NCBI GenBank assembly: GCA_025359185.1
Contig: JANYHF010000019.1
Location: 33,988-97,987, forward strand
DNA length: 64,000 bases
Reading direction: 5' to 3'
Source: Hyphomicrobiaceae bacterium
GTDB lineage: Bacteria; Pseudomonadota; Alphaproteobacteria; Rhizobiales; Hyphomicrobiaceae
Below, piece after piece: positions 9,330-18,200 of this stretch (the stretch's first letter is position 1; every line of letters begins with the position of its first letter). Both the position numbers and the translations under genes were made by a program. Under the pieces are notes generated by a model that did no database searches, had not been told where the DNA came from, and worked only from the letters and a program-made list of their open reading frames with translations.

Positions 9330-9348
9330 TGTTGTGCGATGCAACATT
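9330..9348. promoter_or_regulatory. Candidate operator half-site upstream of the DUF1127 gene
   Basis: TGTTG at 9330-9334 and CAACA at 9342-9346 form an imperfect inverted repeat, with TGCAACAT at 9340-9347. The block TGC-G-ATGCAACAT matches 12 of 13 bases of the core of the perfect palindrome at 10524-10546. It lies about 60 bp upstream of the DUF1127 start. Confidence 0.35.
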
Positions 9349-9446
9349 TCTACCTGGACAGCCCCCAAAAGTCAATCCTCGGGCCGCTCTGTTGCCATGC
9401 GCCAATCGCATGGCTTCACCAGAATAACCGTCACATTTTCCCAAAA

Positions 9447-10484
9447 TTAACCCTTTTCGGCTAAGGGAGCCAAAGATTCTGGCAATAAACGCATAGCGAG
9501 GTCAACCGTTTCGCGGATGCCGACGCAGGCCGCATGGCGGGCGAGCCAGGTCTCCGTCTCATGCGCACCGGCTTCGAACAGTTTGTCCGTGGTGGCGCGG
9601 TCGGGCCGCAAGCGGCTGATTTCCGGCAATGTTCCGGTGTAGTGTCCGGCCTCGATGAGATGAAAGCGGTGCTGCGCCACGCGCTTGCGCTCGCGCGATA
9701 CTAGAATGCTTTGCGGTCCCGCCATCGCCTGGCGGATCGAGAGAATCTCACGCACATCGCGCAGCAGTGGTTGGTTGAATGTGATGCGGTTGATCTGGCT
9801 GAGAATATCAACCGACTGCGTCGGCACCGGATCGCGCGTCGCGGGTGTTAGCAGCACCACTAAAGTGTCGTGCGCGCGGGAATCGCGGGCCAACGTCACC
9901 AGATCGGGGTTTGCCGAAAAGCCGCCGTCCCAATAACTGTTCTCGCCGATTTTCACGGCCCTGTAGAGCATCGGCAGGCAGGCCGAGGCGAGCACAACAT
10001 CGACAGTGAGTTCATGGCGGGTGAACAGCCGGGCGTGGCCAGTCGAGGCGTCGGTGGCGGCGATCAGCAGCTCCACTTTGCCGTGCCTGGCGATGCCGTC
10101 GAAATCGATCAGTTCCGTCAACAGCTTGCGCAAGGGGTTGAAATCAAAGGGATTGAAGGTGTAGGGCGAGACCAGACCCGCGATCTGCGCCATGCTGGGG
10201 GCGCCGAACGGCTCGATCTTGCCAAGGCTCGCCAGCAACGGGTTCAGCATGTTGAAATCAGGCGGGGCCGACGTGATGATAGCATCCCAGACTTGGCGCA
10301 GCGATTGGCGCGCAGCTGCGGGGCCGCCGCTGACCAGGCCGCTAAGCATGGCCACGGCATTGACCGCGCCGGCGCTGGTGGCGCTGACGGTGTCAAAGCG
10401 GAAGCAGTCTGCTGCCAGTAGCCGGTCCAGCACGCCCCAAGTGAAGGCGCCGTGCGCGCCGCCGCCTTGCAGTGCCAGGTTCAT
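9447..10484 (-). CDS. Patatin-like phospholipase family protein
   Basis: 345 residues from the ATG at 10484. The patatin fold begins at once: the oxyanion-hole loop LQGGGAHGAF (5-14), the nucleophile Ser37 in SATSAG (a variant of GxSxG in which the first Gly is Ala), and the catalytic Asp186 in WDGGFS. These enzymes cleave acyl esters of phospholipids; some alphaproteobacterial relatives act on polyhydroxybutyrate. A longer frame opens at 10586, overlapping the metallophosphoesterase stop by one base, but its extra 34 residues have no patatin character and span a perfect palindrome, so I prefer 10484 despite a weak ribosome site. Confidence 0.8.
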   Translation of the reverse strand: MNLALQGGGAHGAFTWGVLDRLLAADCFRFDTVSATSAGAVNAVAMLSGLVSGGPAAARQSLRQVWDAIITSAPPDFNMLNPLLASLGKIEPFGAPSMAQIAGLVSPYTFNPFDFNPLRKLLTELIDFDGIARHGKVELLIAATDASTGHARLFTRHELTVDVVLASACLPMLYRAVKIGENSYWDGGFSANPDLVTLARDSRAHDTLVVLLTPATRDPVPTQSVDILSQINRITFNQPLLRDVREILSIRQAMAGPQSILVSRERKRVAQHRFHLIEAGHYTGTLPEISRLRPDRATTDKLFEAGAHETETWLARHAACVGIRETVDLAMRLLPESLAPLAEKG

Positions 10485-10523
10485 TTTTGATTTCGATGCT
10501 ATCAAATCCGAATGCCTCTGGTG

Positions 10524-10546
10524 TTCATGTTGCAATGCAACATGAA
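10524..10546. promoter_or_regulatory. Perfect 23-bp palindrome, probable operator of the patatin gene
   Basis: Two 11-bp arms, TTCATGTTGCA and TGCAACATGAA, flank a single A at 10535. It lies 40-62 bp upstream of the preferred patatin start, where a repressor site would be expected. The TTGCA/TGCAA core resembles sites of PhaR-type regulators of polyhydroxybutyrate metabolism; that link is inference from memory of the motif. Confidence 0.6.
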
Positions 10547-10585
10547 GGTGTACCCGACTCTGCCAAGATTGCCAAATCGTGGCCA

Positions 10586-11506
10586 TCAGGGGGCCAAATG
10601 CAAACGCTCGATCTCGTGCATTTGCCCGTCAGGGCCGTACTGGCGACCCGTCAGGCCGATGCGCCAACCGTCGCCCGCGGGCACAATAGTCAGGAGATTG
10701 TAACGCGCGGATGGCGCATGGCTGTCCGGATGCATACTGGCCGAAGGCACGCCCACGACCGGGATGCGGCCCCGGAGACCTTGCGCAAAGGCCAGCATTG
10801 GTCGGTGGTTGTGGCCATGCAACACAAGCTCGGCACCCTCGCAGGCAAGACTCTCGGCCATTTCGGCCGCATCCTCAAGGCCGCGCGACGCGCTCGCCTG
10901 GCCTGGCAGCGGCGGATGGTGGATCAGCACCACCCGGCAAAACCCGTCGTCACCGAGCGTGCTGAGCAGATGACCCAGCGCCCGCCGCTGGCTTTTGCCC
11001 AGCCGTCCGGTGGCCCAAAGTGGCGGCGTCGGCACCGCTGTCGAGGTGCCGATCAGCGCGATCCGGCCATAGGTTTTCACGAACGGGAACCCGGCATGGT
11101 GGCCTTGCGACGGACCCGACGCCTGGCCAGTGCCGGGCGCGTTGGAGCACATATAGTCGCGCCAGGGCCCGAAATCCGACGCGCCGCGCCGCCAGCCGTA
11201 AACATCGTGATTGCCGGGAATGGTAGTAACCCGCTCCGGCGTCCCAAGCGTGTTCAGCCACTCCCGCGCGGCGATGAGTTCCTGGGGCATCCCCATATTG
11301 ACGAGATCGCCCGTGACGGCGATGTGGTCGGGACGCTGGGCGAGCAGATCGGCTGTGAGCAAGTCGAGCACTTCACGGCGGTGGAGGAACCGGCGCTGGC
11401 GAACCCAGTTGACGAGGGCGAGCGCGCGTTTTGGCGTCAGATCGGCAAGCCGGGGTGCTGGCAACGGCGCCAGATGGATATCGGACAGGTGGGCAAGGGT
11501 GAACAT
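10586..11506 (-). CDS. Calcineurin-like metallophosphoesterase
   Basis: 306 residues from the ATG at 11506, which puts the first metal motif at the N-terminus as usual. The metallophosphoesterase signatures appear in order: D-x-H in LSDIHLA (Asp9, His11), GDLVNMG, GNHDVYGW, and GHNH near 230. Together they bind the di-metal centre. The family includes cyclic nucleotide phosphodiesterases (CpdA/Icc type) and other phosphohydrolases; the substrate cannot be decided here. It is divergent from the Nudix gene (83 bp between starts) and upstream of the patatin gene on the same strand. Confidence 0.85.
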   Translation of the reverse strand: MFTLAHLSDIHLAPLPAPRLADLTPKRALALVNWVRQRRFLHRREVLDLLTADLLAQRPDHIAVTGDLVNMGMPQELIAAREWLNTLGTPERVTTIPGNHDVYGWRRGASDFGPWRDYMCSNAPGTGQASGPSQGHHAGFPFVKTYGRIALIGTSTAVPTPPLWATGRLGKSQRRALGHLLSTLGDDGFCRVVLIHHPPLPGQASASRGLEDAAEMAESLACEGAELVLHGHNHRPMLAFAQGLRGRIPVVGVPSASMHPDSHAPSARYNLLTIVPAGDGWRIGLTGRQYGPDGQMHEIERLHLAP

Positions 11507-11589
11507 GAGTGGCTGACGGCACGTCCCTGATGTGCAGAACGTTCTTAGCACAAACCTCTGCCAGTAACCCCTCTTTGGAAGACCAGTTG

Positions 11590-12051
11590 ATGCGGCCTGA
11601 CAAAATCATTTCGGCGATGTTCCGGCCGTACTGGCGGATGCGCCGTGGCCTGACGCTCGGCGCGCAGGCCTGCGTGTTGGACGAGACCTCGCGCGTGCTG
11701 CTGATCAAGCATGGCTATCGGCGAGGCTGGCATTTTCCCGGCGGCGGCGTCGAGTGGGGCGAGACTGTAGAGTTTGCCCTGGGCCGCGAATTGCATGAGG
11801 AAACCGGCGTCGAACTGACCGCCCCGGCCGAGCTGCATGGGTTGTTTGCCAATTTCGCGGCGTTTCCTGGCGATCACGTCGCGCTGTTCTTGGTCCGCCA
11901 GTGGTGCCGCCCCGCCGTGCCAGCCGCCAACGCCGAAATCATCGCTAGCGGCTGGTACGCCCGCGACGCGCTGCCCGCTGATGCAACCCCCGCCGTCGGC
12001 CGCAGACTCGCTGAAATTTTTGGTGACGAGGCCAAGCGGCAGCAGTGGTGA
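11590..12051 (+). CDS. Nudix hydrolase
   Basis: 153 residues from the ATG at 11590 (GGAAG upstream). A full Nudix box G-x5-E-x7-R-E-x2-E-E-x-G is present as GGVEWGE...GRELHEETGV (about 50-72), in the usual strand context WHFPGG. It hydrolyses a nucleoside diphosphate linked to another group, with Mg2+. The N-terminal MRPDKIISAMFRPYWRMRRGL is unusual for the core fold and resembles a short basic, possibly membrane-associated leader seen in some Nudix proteins. A longer frame from 11509 adds 27 residues without support. The substrate is unknown. Confidence 0.85.
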   Translation: MRPDKIISAMFRPYWRMRRGLTLGAQACVLDETSRVLLIKHGYRRGWHFPGGGVEWGETVEFALGRELHEETGVELTAPAELHGLFANFAAFPGDHVALFLVRQWCRPAVPAANAEIIASGWYARDALPADATPAVGRRLAEIFGDEAKRQQW

Positions 12052-12240
12052 CCAATCACCAGTTGCCGTTGGCCGGGGCGACTGAATCCAGCTTTCGCTG
12101 GGCAGTGCAATCGAGCCGTTCAAGGCGGCATTGACGAGGTCGGCGGAAACGAGGACAGGATTCGGGTTGGCGCTGATCTTGCATCCTTTGGGGACAGAGT
12201 TACTGGCGGAGGGCCGGTCCCGGCAGAGCGAGGATGCGCC

Positions 12241-13464
12241 GTGCACCAACACATCACCCTTGACGATTTTGCCCCACCCTGTGCCGGTCTGGCACAACCG
12301 CCAACTGCCAAGCCGGTGGCTGTTCCCAACGCCGAACCGCGGATTATGGCGCTCGACGGGTTCCGCGGGCTGATGACATTGTTTGTCCTTTTCTCGCATT
12401 ATCTCGCCGAAGTGCCGCACGGAGTGCCGGGGTTCGCAATTGGCTGGATTGCCGTGGTGTCCTTCTTTGTGCTGAGTGGATTCCTGGTTGGCCGCCTCAT
12501 TCTTGACAAGCGGGATTGCGCTAATTTCTTCATCGTCTTCTATGTCCGCCGGTTCTGCCGTACTTTGCCGGTCTACCTGGTCTGTGTGACATTGGTGTTC
12601 GCCTGCCTCATGGTGTTCGGCGATGCCAACTGGCTGAACATCCATGCCACTGTGCCGTTGTGGGCCTATCTGACCTTCACACAAGGTTTCTTCTTTGTTG
12701 CAACTGACAGTTTCGGGCCGCATTGGCTGGCGCCGACCTGGACCTTGGCAGTCGAGGAGCACTTCTATCTGTTCGCGCCGTTTCTGTTCTTCATCGTGCC
12801 GCGCCGCCACATGCTCCCGGTGCTGACCATGGGGCTGGTGGCCACGGTTGCCTTCCGCGCCTATGTCCTGTTGACTGGAGCGCTACCAAACATGATCACA
12901 ACTGTCATGCTGCCGGGCATCGCCGATACGCTGATCTGCGGCCTGATCGCCGGTCTGCTGATCAAAACTGACGGCATTGACTGGAACCGCTACGATCTCG
13001 CCTTGCGCCTCATTCCGGTGCTGATGCTGGTCATCACCAACGGCCTGATCCGGATGGATGGTGGCGTCAGCGGCCCCGCGTTCCAGATTTTCGCCCGCCT
13101 GACAGTCTCCATCGCCGCCGCCTCTTTCCTGCTCGCCATCGTTCGCGGCGCACCCGAGGCCAAACGCTTCACATCGCCCATTCTCTGCTTCTTCGGCCGC
13201 ACGTCCTACAGCGTGTACATGACGCATCTGGCGGTGCTCGGTCTCATGCATGGCCTGCTGCTGGGCAGCCGTCCCGATCTGACCACTCCCGCGCAATGGG
13301 CCGTGACGCTGGCCGCGCTGCCCATCGCGGTGCTGGTCGGATGGATTGGCACCAAGATCGTCGAGGAGCCGATCACGGCCTACGGCCGCAGCTGGAAGTG
13401 GAGCAAGCAGAAGCGGCCAGTTGCCGGTTTGGCTCATAACGAAGGCCAGCCAGCCGCTGCTTGA
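12241..13464 (+). CDS. Acyltransferase 3 family membrane protein (OafA-like)
   Basis: 407 residues from a GTG at 12241; an ATG at 12346 just before the conserved ALDGFRGL would drop a 35-residue Pro-rich leader. The protein has about ten membrane segments. The family signature is LDGFRGLMTLFVLFSHY, with the catalytic His likely in that first helix, then the FFVLSGFLVGRLI motif and the PTWTLAVEEHFYLFAPF motif near 162-178. Members transfer O-acyl groups to sugars or glycans at the inner membrane. With no polysaccharide locus alongside, the acceptor is unknown. Confidence 0.85.
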   Translation: MHQHITLDDFAPPCAGLAQPPTAKPVAVPNAEPRIMALDGFRGLMTLFVLFSHYLAEVPHGVPGFAIGWIAVVSFFVLSGFLVGRLILDKRDCANFFIVFYVRRFCRTLPVYLVCVTLVFACLMVFGDANWLNIHATVPLWAYLTFTQGFFFVATDSFGPHWLAPTWTLAVEEHFYLFAPFLFFIVPRRHMLPVLTMGLVATVAFRAYVLLTGALPNMITTVMLPGIADTLICGLIAGLLIKTDGIDWNRYDLALRLIPVLMLVITNGLIRMDGGVSGPAFQIFARLTVSIAAASFLLAIVRGAPEAKRFTSPILCFFGRTSYSVYMTHLAVLGLMHGLLLGSRPDLTTPAQWAVTLAALPIAVLVGWIGTKIVEEPITAYGRSWKWSKQKRPVAGLAHNEGQPAAA

Positions 13465-13526
13465 TGCCAGACGCCGCCGCAGGTATAAGCGCCCATCAAC
13501 AATTTTGAGAAGTTGGGGCTCTACCG

Positions 13527-13949
13527 ATGGCCATCGAGCGCACGTTTTCCATGATCAAGCCGGATGCGACGGCACGCAATCTCACCGGCGCGATCAACGC
13601 CAAGATCGAGGCCTCTGGCCTCAAGATCATCGCCCAGAAGCGCGTGCATTGGAGCACGGGCCACGCGCAGAAGTTCTACGAGGTGCACAAGGCGCGGCCG
13701 TTCTACAACGACCTCGTCAAATTCATGACCTCTGGCCCCATCGTCTTGCAGGTGCTTGAGGGCGAGAATGCCATCAAGAAATACCGGGATGTGATGGGCG
13801 CGACAGATCCGGCCAAGGCCGAAGCGGGAACCATCCGCAAGGAGTTTGCGGAAAACATCGAGCGCAATTCGGCTCATGGCTCAGACAGCGTCGAGAACGC
13901 GGCCGCCGAGATCGCCCTCAATTTCGCCGGCTTCGAAATCGTCGGTTAG
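13527..13949 (+). CDS. ndk: Nucleoside diphosphate kinase
   Basis: 140 residues, the canonical size. It transfers the gamma phosphate of ATP to nucleoside diphosphates through a phospho-histidine. The sequence begins with the invariant [11 protein letters not shown], and the active-site His117 is in NSAHGSDS. Other conserved features are [14 protein letters not shown] and the C-terminal EI..NF. The start at 13527 gives the usual MAIERT N-terminus. It is monocistronic and convergent with the DUF2339 gene, separated by only 5 bp. Confidence 0.97.
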   Translation: MAIERTFSMIKPDATARNLTGAINAKIEASGLKIIAQKRVHWSTGHAQKFYEVHKARPFYNDLVKFMTSGPIVLQVLEGENAIKKYRDVMGATDPAKAEAGTIRKEFAENIERNSAHGSDSVENAAAEIALNFAGFEIVG

Positions 13950-13954
13950 TAACA

Positions 13955-16645
13955 TTATTCTGTGGGCGCCTCCTTTTGGGGCGCCCGCAGCACCAGCCGC
14001 TGATAGGCTAGGCCGATGCCGATCAGCGCCAGGCCGAGGCCAATGAACGAGCCCGCCTGTTGCAGGCCAGATAGCCCGGCAAGATCCACCAGAAACACTT
14101 TCAACGTCACCAGCAGCAGCACGCCGAAAGCGGCCTGCCGCAGGATCGGGCTGCCCAAGCGGATGCCGGCGGTCAGGAGTGCCAGCGCGAACGCCAGCCA
14201 AGCCACAGAGTACGCGTAGAGTTCGCTGGCGCGGATGTCGCCCATGTCCAACACGGGTCCCTCGAAGGCGTGGGCGACCTCGAAAGTCACGTAGGCGAAG
14301 GCCAGAATGAGAGCGGCTGCGGCGGGTATCCAGGCAACCCAGCGGGGCGGGCTGCGGCGCAAGAGGTAATAGAGGCCGCCGCACAGCAACGCAGGTAAGC
14401 CGTAGGCCAGCAGCAGATCGTTCAGTACAAGGCTGCCGCCAACCGAGGTGCCCGTGAAGACGGGGTTTTGAAGGAGAAGATTGTTCAAGAGCAGCGAGGC
14501 CATGCCAAGTCCACCGAACCCTAGCGCCGCGTAGCGCGGCACGGTTCGCCCGCCGTCAAAGCCCGCCCGCAGCCTGAGGCCAATCGACAGGCCGAGCCAA
14601 CTCATGGCGTGCAAGCCGTATTCGCCGAGGCTGGCACTATAAACCGTGACGTAACCGCCGGTCATGTAGTGCCGGATTTCAGTTCCGATTAGTCCGGCCA
14701 GGAAGGCAATCGACGCGCCCTCAGCGATTTGCACGGGCAGATCGTCCCGCTCTTTGAGAAGCAGACGGGCGCTGTACCAGAAGGCGGCAACCGGGATGCC
14801 ATAGGCGTAAAGCAGCCAGTTGAAAATGGGCAGATGGCCCAGATCGCCGCCGACGATGCTGGGGTCCGTCAGCAGGCGGCCAACCAAAAGCAAAGCCAGC
14901 CCCGCGATCATCCAGCGCAGGATGCCAATCGGCCTTGCCTTGTGAATGAGCGCGATTCCCAGTGCCATCAGCGCCAGTGCCACTGTCAGCCAGCCCTTGT
15001 TCAGCACCATTGCCAACGCCAATGACAGCGCCGCAACCGCAGCCGCCGCATAAAGAGCGACGCCCCAGTCGATCAGCGTCGAGCGTGGCCGCCGGTTGGC
15101 GTATTCGGCAGCGTAGGCGAAGGCGACCGCTAGTAGCCCGCCGATGCAAGCAAACGGGATCGAGGGCCGGAATCCAGTGCAGATCCAATAGGCATAGACC
15201 AGTATGAACAGCGGGACTGCCGCCGAAATGGTGGGCCAGACGGCGTTGGCGCGTCGGCTGAGGAAGGCGACGAGCCCGGCGATGCCAAAGCCTGCCCCAA
15301 ACAGGGCGCCCGTCGTCAAAAACCCAAGCGTAGCGGCGGGCAACACAGGCGGAACATCAACGCCCATGGCCGCCCACCACGGCCCGAGCGGATCGCGCGA
15401 AACAACGTAGGACAGCACCACCGTGATTGCCGCGATGGCCGGTGCCAAGGCCAGAGATCGCCATGTCCAGGCCGCACCGCCAAGCATCAGTGACAGCGCG
15501 ATCAGGCACCACAGCGAAGGTGCCGTCAGCTGATCGGCAAAACTCAAGATCAGCGCCAGCACCGCATGTCCGGCCAGCAGCCACGATACTGGCACATCGA
15601 TATCCGCCCACTGCCAGAAGGCCGTTGGCGGCTCCGGCGCGGCGCGGGTTTCGGCGGACGTTTCACGATGTAGCAGCAAGATCGTGCAGGCCGTCAACGC
15701 GGCGATATAAACAGCGTCCGGCCAGCGCGCCCGGTCGTTGTTCTGGCTCACCAGCCAGAGCAATCCCCAGAGATCGGCCGCCACCGATGCGGTGATCGCC
15801 AGCCAAATCCAGCGCCGCAGATGGGCGGTGAAAAAGCAAGCGAAGGTGACAGCGAGCAGATAGGCGAACAGCATCCATGGGTCGGGCCTGCCGCCGTTGA
15901 CCATCAGTGGTGTGGCGTAGCTTCCCGCAAGGCCAAGTGCGGCTAGGCCAGGACCATGGATTGAGGAGATGGCGAGCCCGGTGAACGAGCACAGTCCAAG
16001 CAGCACGAAGGCTGTACTCGCATCGATAAAACCGTAAAGAGCGTAGGCGGCGTAGATCGTGGCGAAGGCGGTGACGATAGCCGCGCCGTTGAGCGCGCCA
16101 GGGACGTAGGCCTTGGCGGCCCCCGTGTCCAAACGCTTGAGATCATCCTGGCGCAGATATTCGCCAGCGCCCGCCAGCGCAGCGGCAAAGACGGCTCCAA
16201 GCCCGATGCGTCCTGCCGGTCCAAGCAGCCCCTGCTCAATGGTGTAGCGCACCAGAAACACGCCGCCCAACGCCAGTGCCAGTCCGCCGAGCAGTACCGA
16301 CAGCCGCCCGCCCGCCAGTTCCTCCAGCCAACGCAGTCTGCCGCGCGTGGCGTCGCCAGGGCTTGGCGCCGGAATTGGGATTTGGGGGGGCATCGGCGAT
16401 AAAGTCACGGCCTCTTTGGGCTCGATCACCGGCACGGGCGCGACCGGAACGGCTGCCGGTGGCATCTGCTGCCGCCCCTCGCCGAGCCCATCAAGCCGGC
16501 TTCGCAGTTGCGCCAGCTCACCGCGCAAACTTTCGATGGTCCGGCTCATCCGGTCCTGGCGGAAAAACGCGATCATTCCCAGGACCGTGCCGCCAAATAG
16601 CAACACCAGGTAGAGGGCGGCGGCGTAAAAAAACGAGAAATCCAT
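13955..16645 (-). CDS. DUF2339 giant polytopic membrane protein
   Basis: 896 residues. An N-terminal membrane segment (about 5-28) is followed by a short coiled coil with MSRTIESLRGELAQLRSRLDGL (34-55), then a Pro-rich linker, and from about 110 onward an almost unbroken series of hydrophobic helices, more than 20 in all. This layout is that of DUF2339, whose function is not established. Weak similarity of such proteins to membrane acyl-transfer or transport modules has been suggested but cannot be confirmed here. It stands alone between ndk and the glycosyltransferase-like gene. A 7-bp GC inverted repeat near its stop (13964-13986) lacks a U-tract. Confidence 0.82.
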   Translation of the reverse strand: MDFSFFYAAALYLVLLFGGTVLGMIAFFRQDRMSRTIESLRGELAQLRSRLDGLGEGRQQMPPAAVPVAPVPVIEPKEAVTLSPMPPQIPIPAPSPGDATRGRLRWLEELAGGRLSVLLGGLALALGGVFLVRYTIEQGLLGPAGRIGLGAVFAAALAGAGEYLRQDDLKRLDTGAAKAYVPGALNGAAIVTAFATIYAAYALYGFIDASTAFVLLGLCSFTGLAISSIHGPGLAALGLAGSYATPLMVNGGRPDPWMLFAYLLAVTFACFFTAHLRRWIWLAITASVAADLWGLLWLVSQNNDRARWPDAVYIAALTACTILLLHRETSAETRAAPEPPTAFWQWADIDVPVSWLLAGHAVLALILSFADQLTAPSLWCLIALSLMLGGAAWTWRSLALAPAIAAITVVLSYVVSRDPLGPWWAAMGVDVPPVLPAATLGFLTTGALFGAGFGIAGLVAFLSRRANAVWPTISAAVPLFILVYAYWICTGFRPSIPFACIGGLLAVAFAYAAEYANRRPRSTLIDWGVALYAAAAVAALSLALAMVLNKGWLTVALALMALGIALIHKARPIGILRWMIAGLALLLVGRLLTDPSIVGGDLGHLPIFNWLLYAYGIPVAAFWYSARLLLKERDDLPVQIAEGASIAFLAGLIGTEIRHYMTGGYVTVYSASLGEYGLHAMSWLGLSIGLRLRAGFDGGRTVPRYAALGFGGLGMASLLLNNLLLQNPVFTGTSVGGSLVLNDLLLAYGLPALLCGGLYYLLRRSPPRWVAWIPAAAALILAFAYVTFEVAHAFEGPVLDMGDIRASELYAYSVAWLAFALALLTAGIRLGSPILRQAAFGVLLLVTLKVFLVDLAGLSGLQQAGSFIGLGLALIGIGLAYQRLVLRAPQKEAPTE

Positions 16646-16736
16646 GGCTTGCGTCCGGCTGATTCGGAATGTCCGTCATCATACACCCAGAGGCCAAAGC
16701 CCACGCGAACGAACCTGAAATAGGGTTGCACGCGCC

Positions 16737-17453
16737 TCACCTGCCCGTAAGCGCCCGCGTGGTGCCACGGCCCAAAATGGAGCGCCGCAGTGTTTTCAGC
16801 CGCCGGTTCATGCGCCGGAACAGGTTGGACTGCTCATGCGCGCTGTCGTGCACAATGGCAACGTCAGTGCCCTGACCAGACGTCACCTCGCGGCCGGCAT
16901 AGCGCGCGTCAAGCATCGACCATGTCGTGCCGGGGCTCCGGCTCATGGCGACCATCATCGCGGGCTCTTCGCTGCTTTCGGTGGTTTCCTCGCGGGCGGC
17001 CTGCACCCAGGCTTCCACCCAGCGAATGGCTCCCGGCGCTGGCCGCAACACCATCACGCGTGAGGACATATTGCCAAGCTGGCGGCGTCCGAGCTTCTTG
17101 ACGTCGAGATAGCACGAGACGTCCGCCTGCCCGTGAGTGGCCCGCTCGATGGGACCCACGATCTCGCAATCGACGTCCATGAACACGACGACTGCTTGGG
17201 GGTAAGCCTGCATCGCCTGCAGAACCATTGATGGCTTGCGGAACACCTCGCGATCCCAGGTGCCGGTTTTCTCAACGCTCAGGAAATGATAGGGAGCGCC
17301 AAAGCTGGTCAGCTGGCCGGCCAGCCGTTGTGCGAGAGGCCGGTAGTCGGGCGTGAACCAGCCGCTGACGAGCCAGCCTTCCGGGGCCAGCGAACTCAAC
17401 AGATCCTGCCCCGCACCCGCTTGCGTTTGAGCCGCCGTCATCGTCTGTTCCAT
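16737..17453 (-). CDS. Glycosyltransferase-like protein (nucleotide-diphospho-sugar transferase fold)
   Basis: 238 residues. There is no signal peptide. A DxD-like metal/nucleotide-sugar motif stands in VVVFMDVDCEIVGPI (about 90-104), preceded by the FRKPSMVLQAMQAYP helix as in nucleotid_trans/GT-A type proteins. The C-terminal 35 residues are rich in Arg (RRMNRRLKTLRRSILGRGTTR), suggesting binding to membrane phospholipids or nucleic acid. The sugar and acceptor are unknown. It is divergent from the phosphatase gene with 42 bp between the starts. Confidence 0.6.
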   Translation of the reverse strand: MEQTMTAAQTQAGAGQDLLSSLAPEGWLVSGWFTPDYRPLAQRLAGQLTSFGAPYHFLSVEKTGTWDREVFRKPSMVLQAMQAYPQAVVVFMDVDCEIVGPIERATHGQADVSCYLDVKKLGRRQLGNMSSRVMVLRPAPGAIRWVEAWVQAAREETTESSEEPAMMVAMSRSPGTTWSMLDARYAGREVTSGQGTDVAIVHDSAHEQSNLFRRMNRRLKTLRRSILGRGTTRALTGR

Positions 17454-17495
17454 CGCTGTTCCGCCAGTCTGCCGGGTATGCTAGGCGTTGCCGCC

Positions 17496-18200
17496 ATGGC
17501 CAGAATTCCTGACAACACGCGCATCTACGCCATCGGCGATATTCACGGCCGCGCCGATCTGCTGGCGGCCCTTTTGGGGCAAATCGAGGCCGACGACAAG
17601 GCGCGCCCGCCTGCGGCCACGCGCCTCGTGTTTCTGGGCGATTATATCGACCGGGGTCCCGACAGCTATGGCGTAATCGAGCTGCTGCTCAAGGGACTTC
17701 CGGCCGGCATGGGCGCCGATTTTCTCATGGGCAACCACGAGCGGATGATGCTCGATGCGCTGGCCGAGGAGTGGCGGATGCCGCTCTGGCTGAGCAATGG
17801 CGGCGGTGCAGCGGTGCTGTCGTACACGCGGGCGGCACGCGAGCGGGGCGAGAACGCCGGGCCCTGGAGTGATATCGCCGGCGTCGTCCCGGCGGTGCAC
17901 TTGGGCTTTTTGGCGGGGTTGAAAGTGCTGATCGAATATGGCGACTACGCCTTTGTCCATGCGGGTATTCAGCCTGGCACTGATCTTCACACGCAAGATC
18001 CCCATGACCTCGTCTGGATGCGCGAACCGTTTCTTTCCTATGGCGGCAGCTTCGGCAAGATTATCGTGCATGGCCACACCCCAGTTGAGGCGCCCGAGAT
18101 CAGGCACAACCGGATTGGAATTGATACGGGTGCGGTGTTTACCGGCCGCCTGACAGCGCTCGTGCTTGAGGGCGATACCCGCGCATTCCTTTCGACCTAG
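17496..18200 (+). CDS. Metallophosphoesterase, PPP-type serine/threonine or diadenosine phosphatase
   Basis: 234 residues from the ATG at 17496, which places GDIHGR (14-19) at the N-terminus as in ApaH and PrpA/PrpB phosphatases. The other PPP motifs follow in order: GDYIDRGPDS, GNHERMM and HGHTPVE near 190, plus the late IDTGAVFTGRLTAL strand. These bind two metal ions. PPP enzymes of this size dephosphorylate phosphoproteins or cleave Ap4A; the sequence does not decide which. Frames upstream of 17496 have no phosphatase character. Its stop overlaps that of the convergent coiled-coil gene. Confidence 0.9.
   Translation: MARIPDNTRIYAIGDIHGRADLLAALLGQIEADDKARPPAATRLVFLGDYIDRGPDSYGVIELLLKGLPAGMGADFLMGNHERMMLDALAEEWRMPLWLSNGGGAAVLSYTRAARERGENAGPWSDIAGVVPAVHLGFLAGLKVLIEYGDYAFVHAGIQPGTDLHTQDPHDLVWMREPFLSYGGSFGKIIVHGHTPVEAPEIRHNRIGIDTGAVFTGRLTALVLEGDTRAFLST

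Noticed and set aside
11545..12810. Minus-strand frame of 421 codons across the Nudix gene and the start of the acyltransferase gene
   Set aside because: A stretch around 12060-12240 looks protein-like, but the frame lies opposite two genes with intact motifs and has no start signal or family resemblance.
13964..13986. Terminator between ndk and the DUF2339 gene
   Set aside because: The 7-bp GC inverted repeat has no U-tract on either strand and lies inside the DUF2339 coding end.
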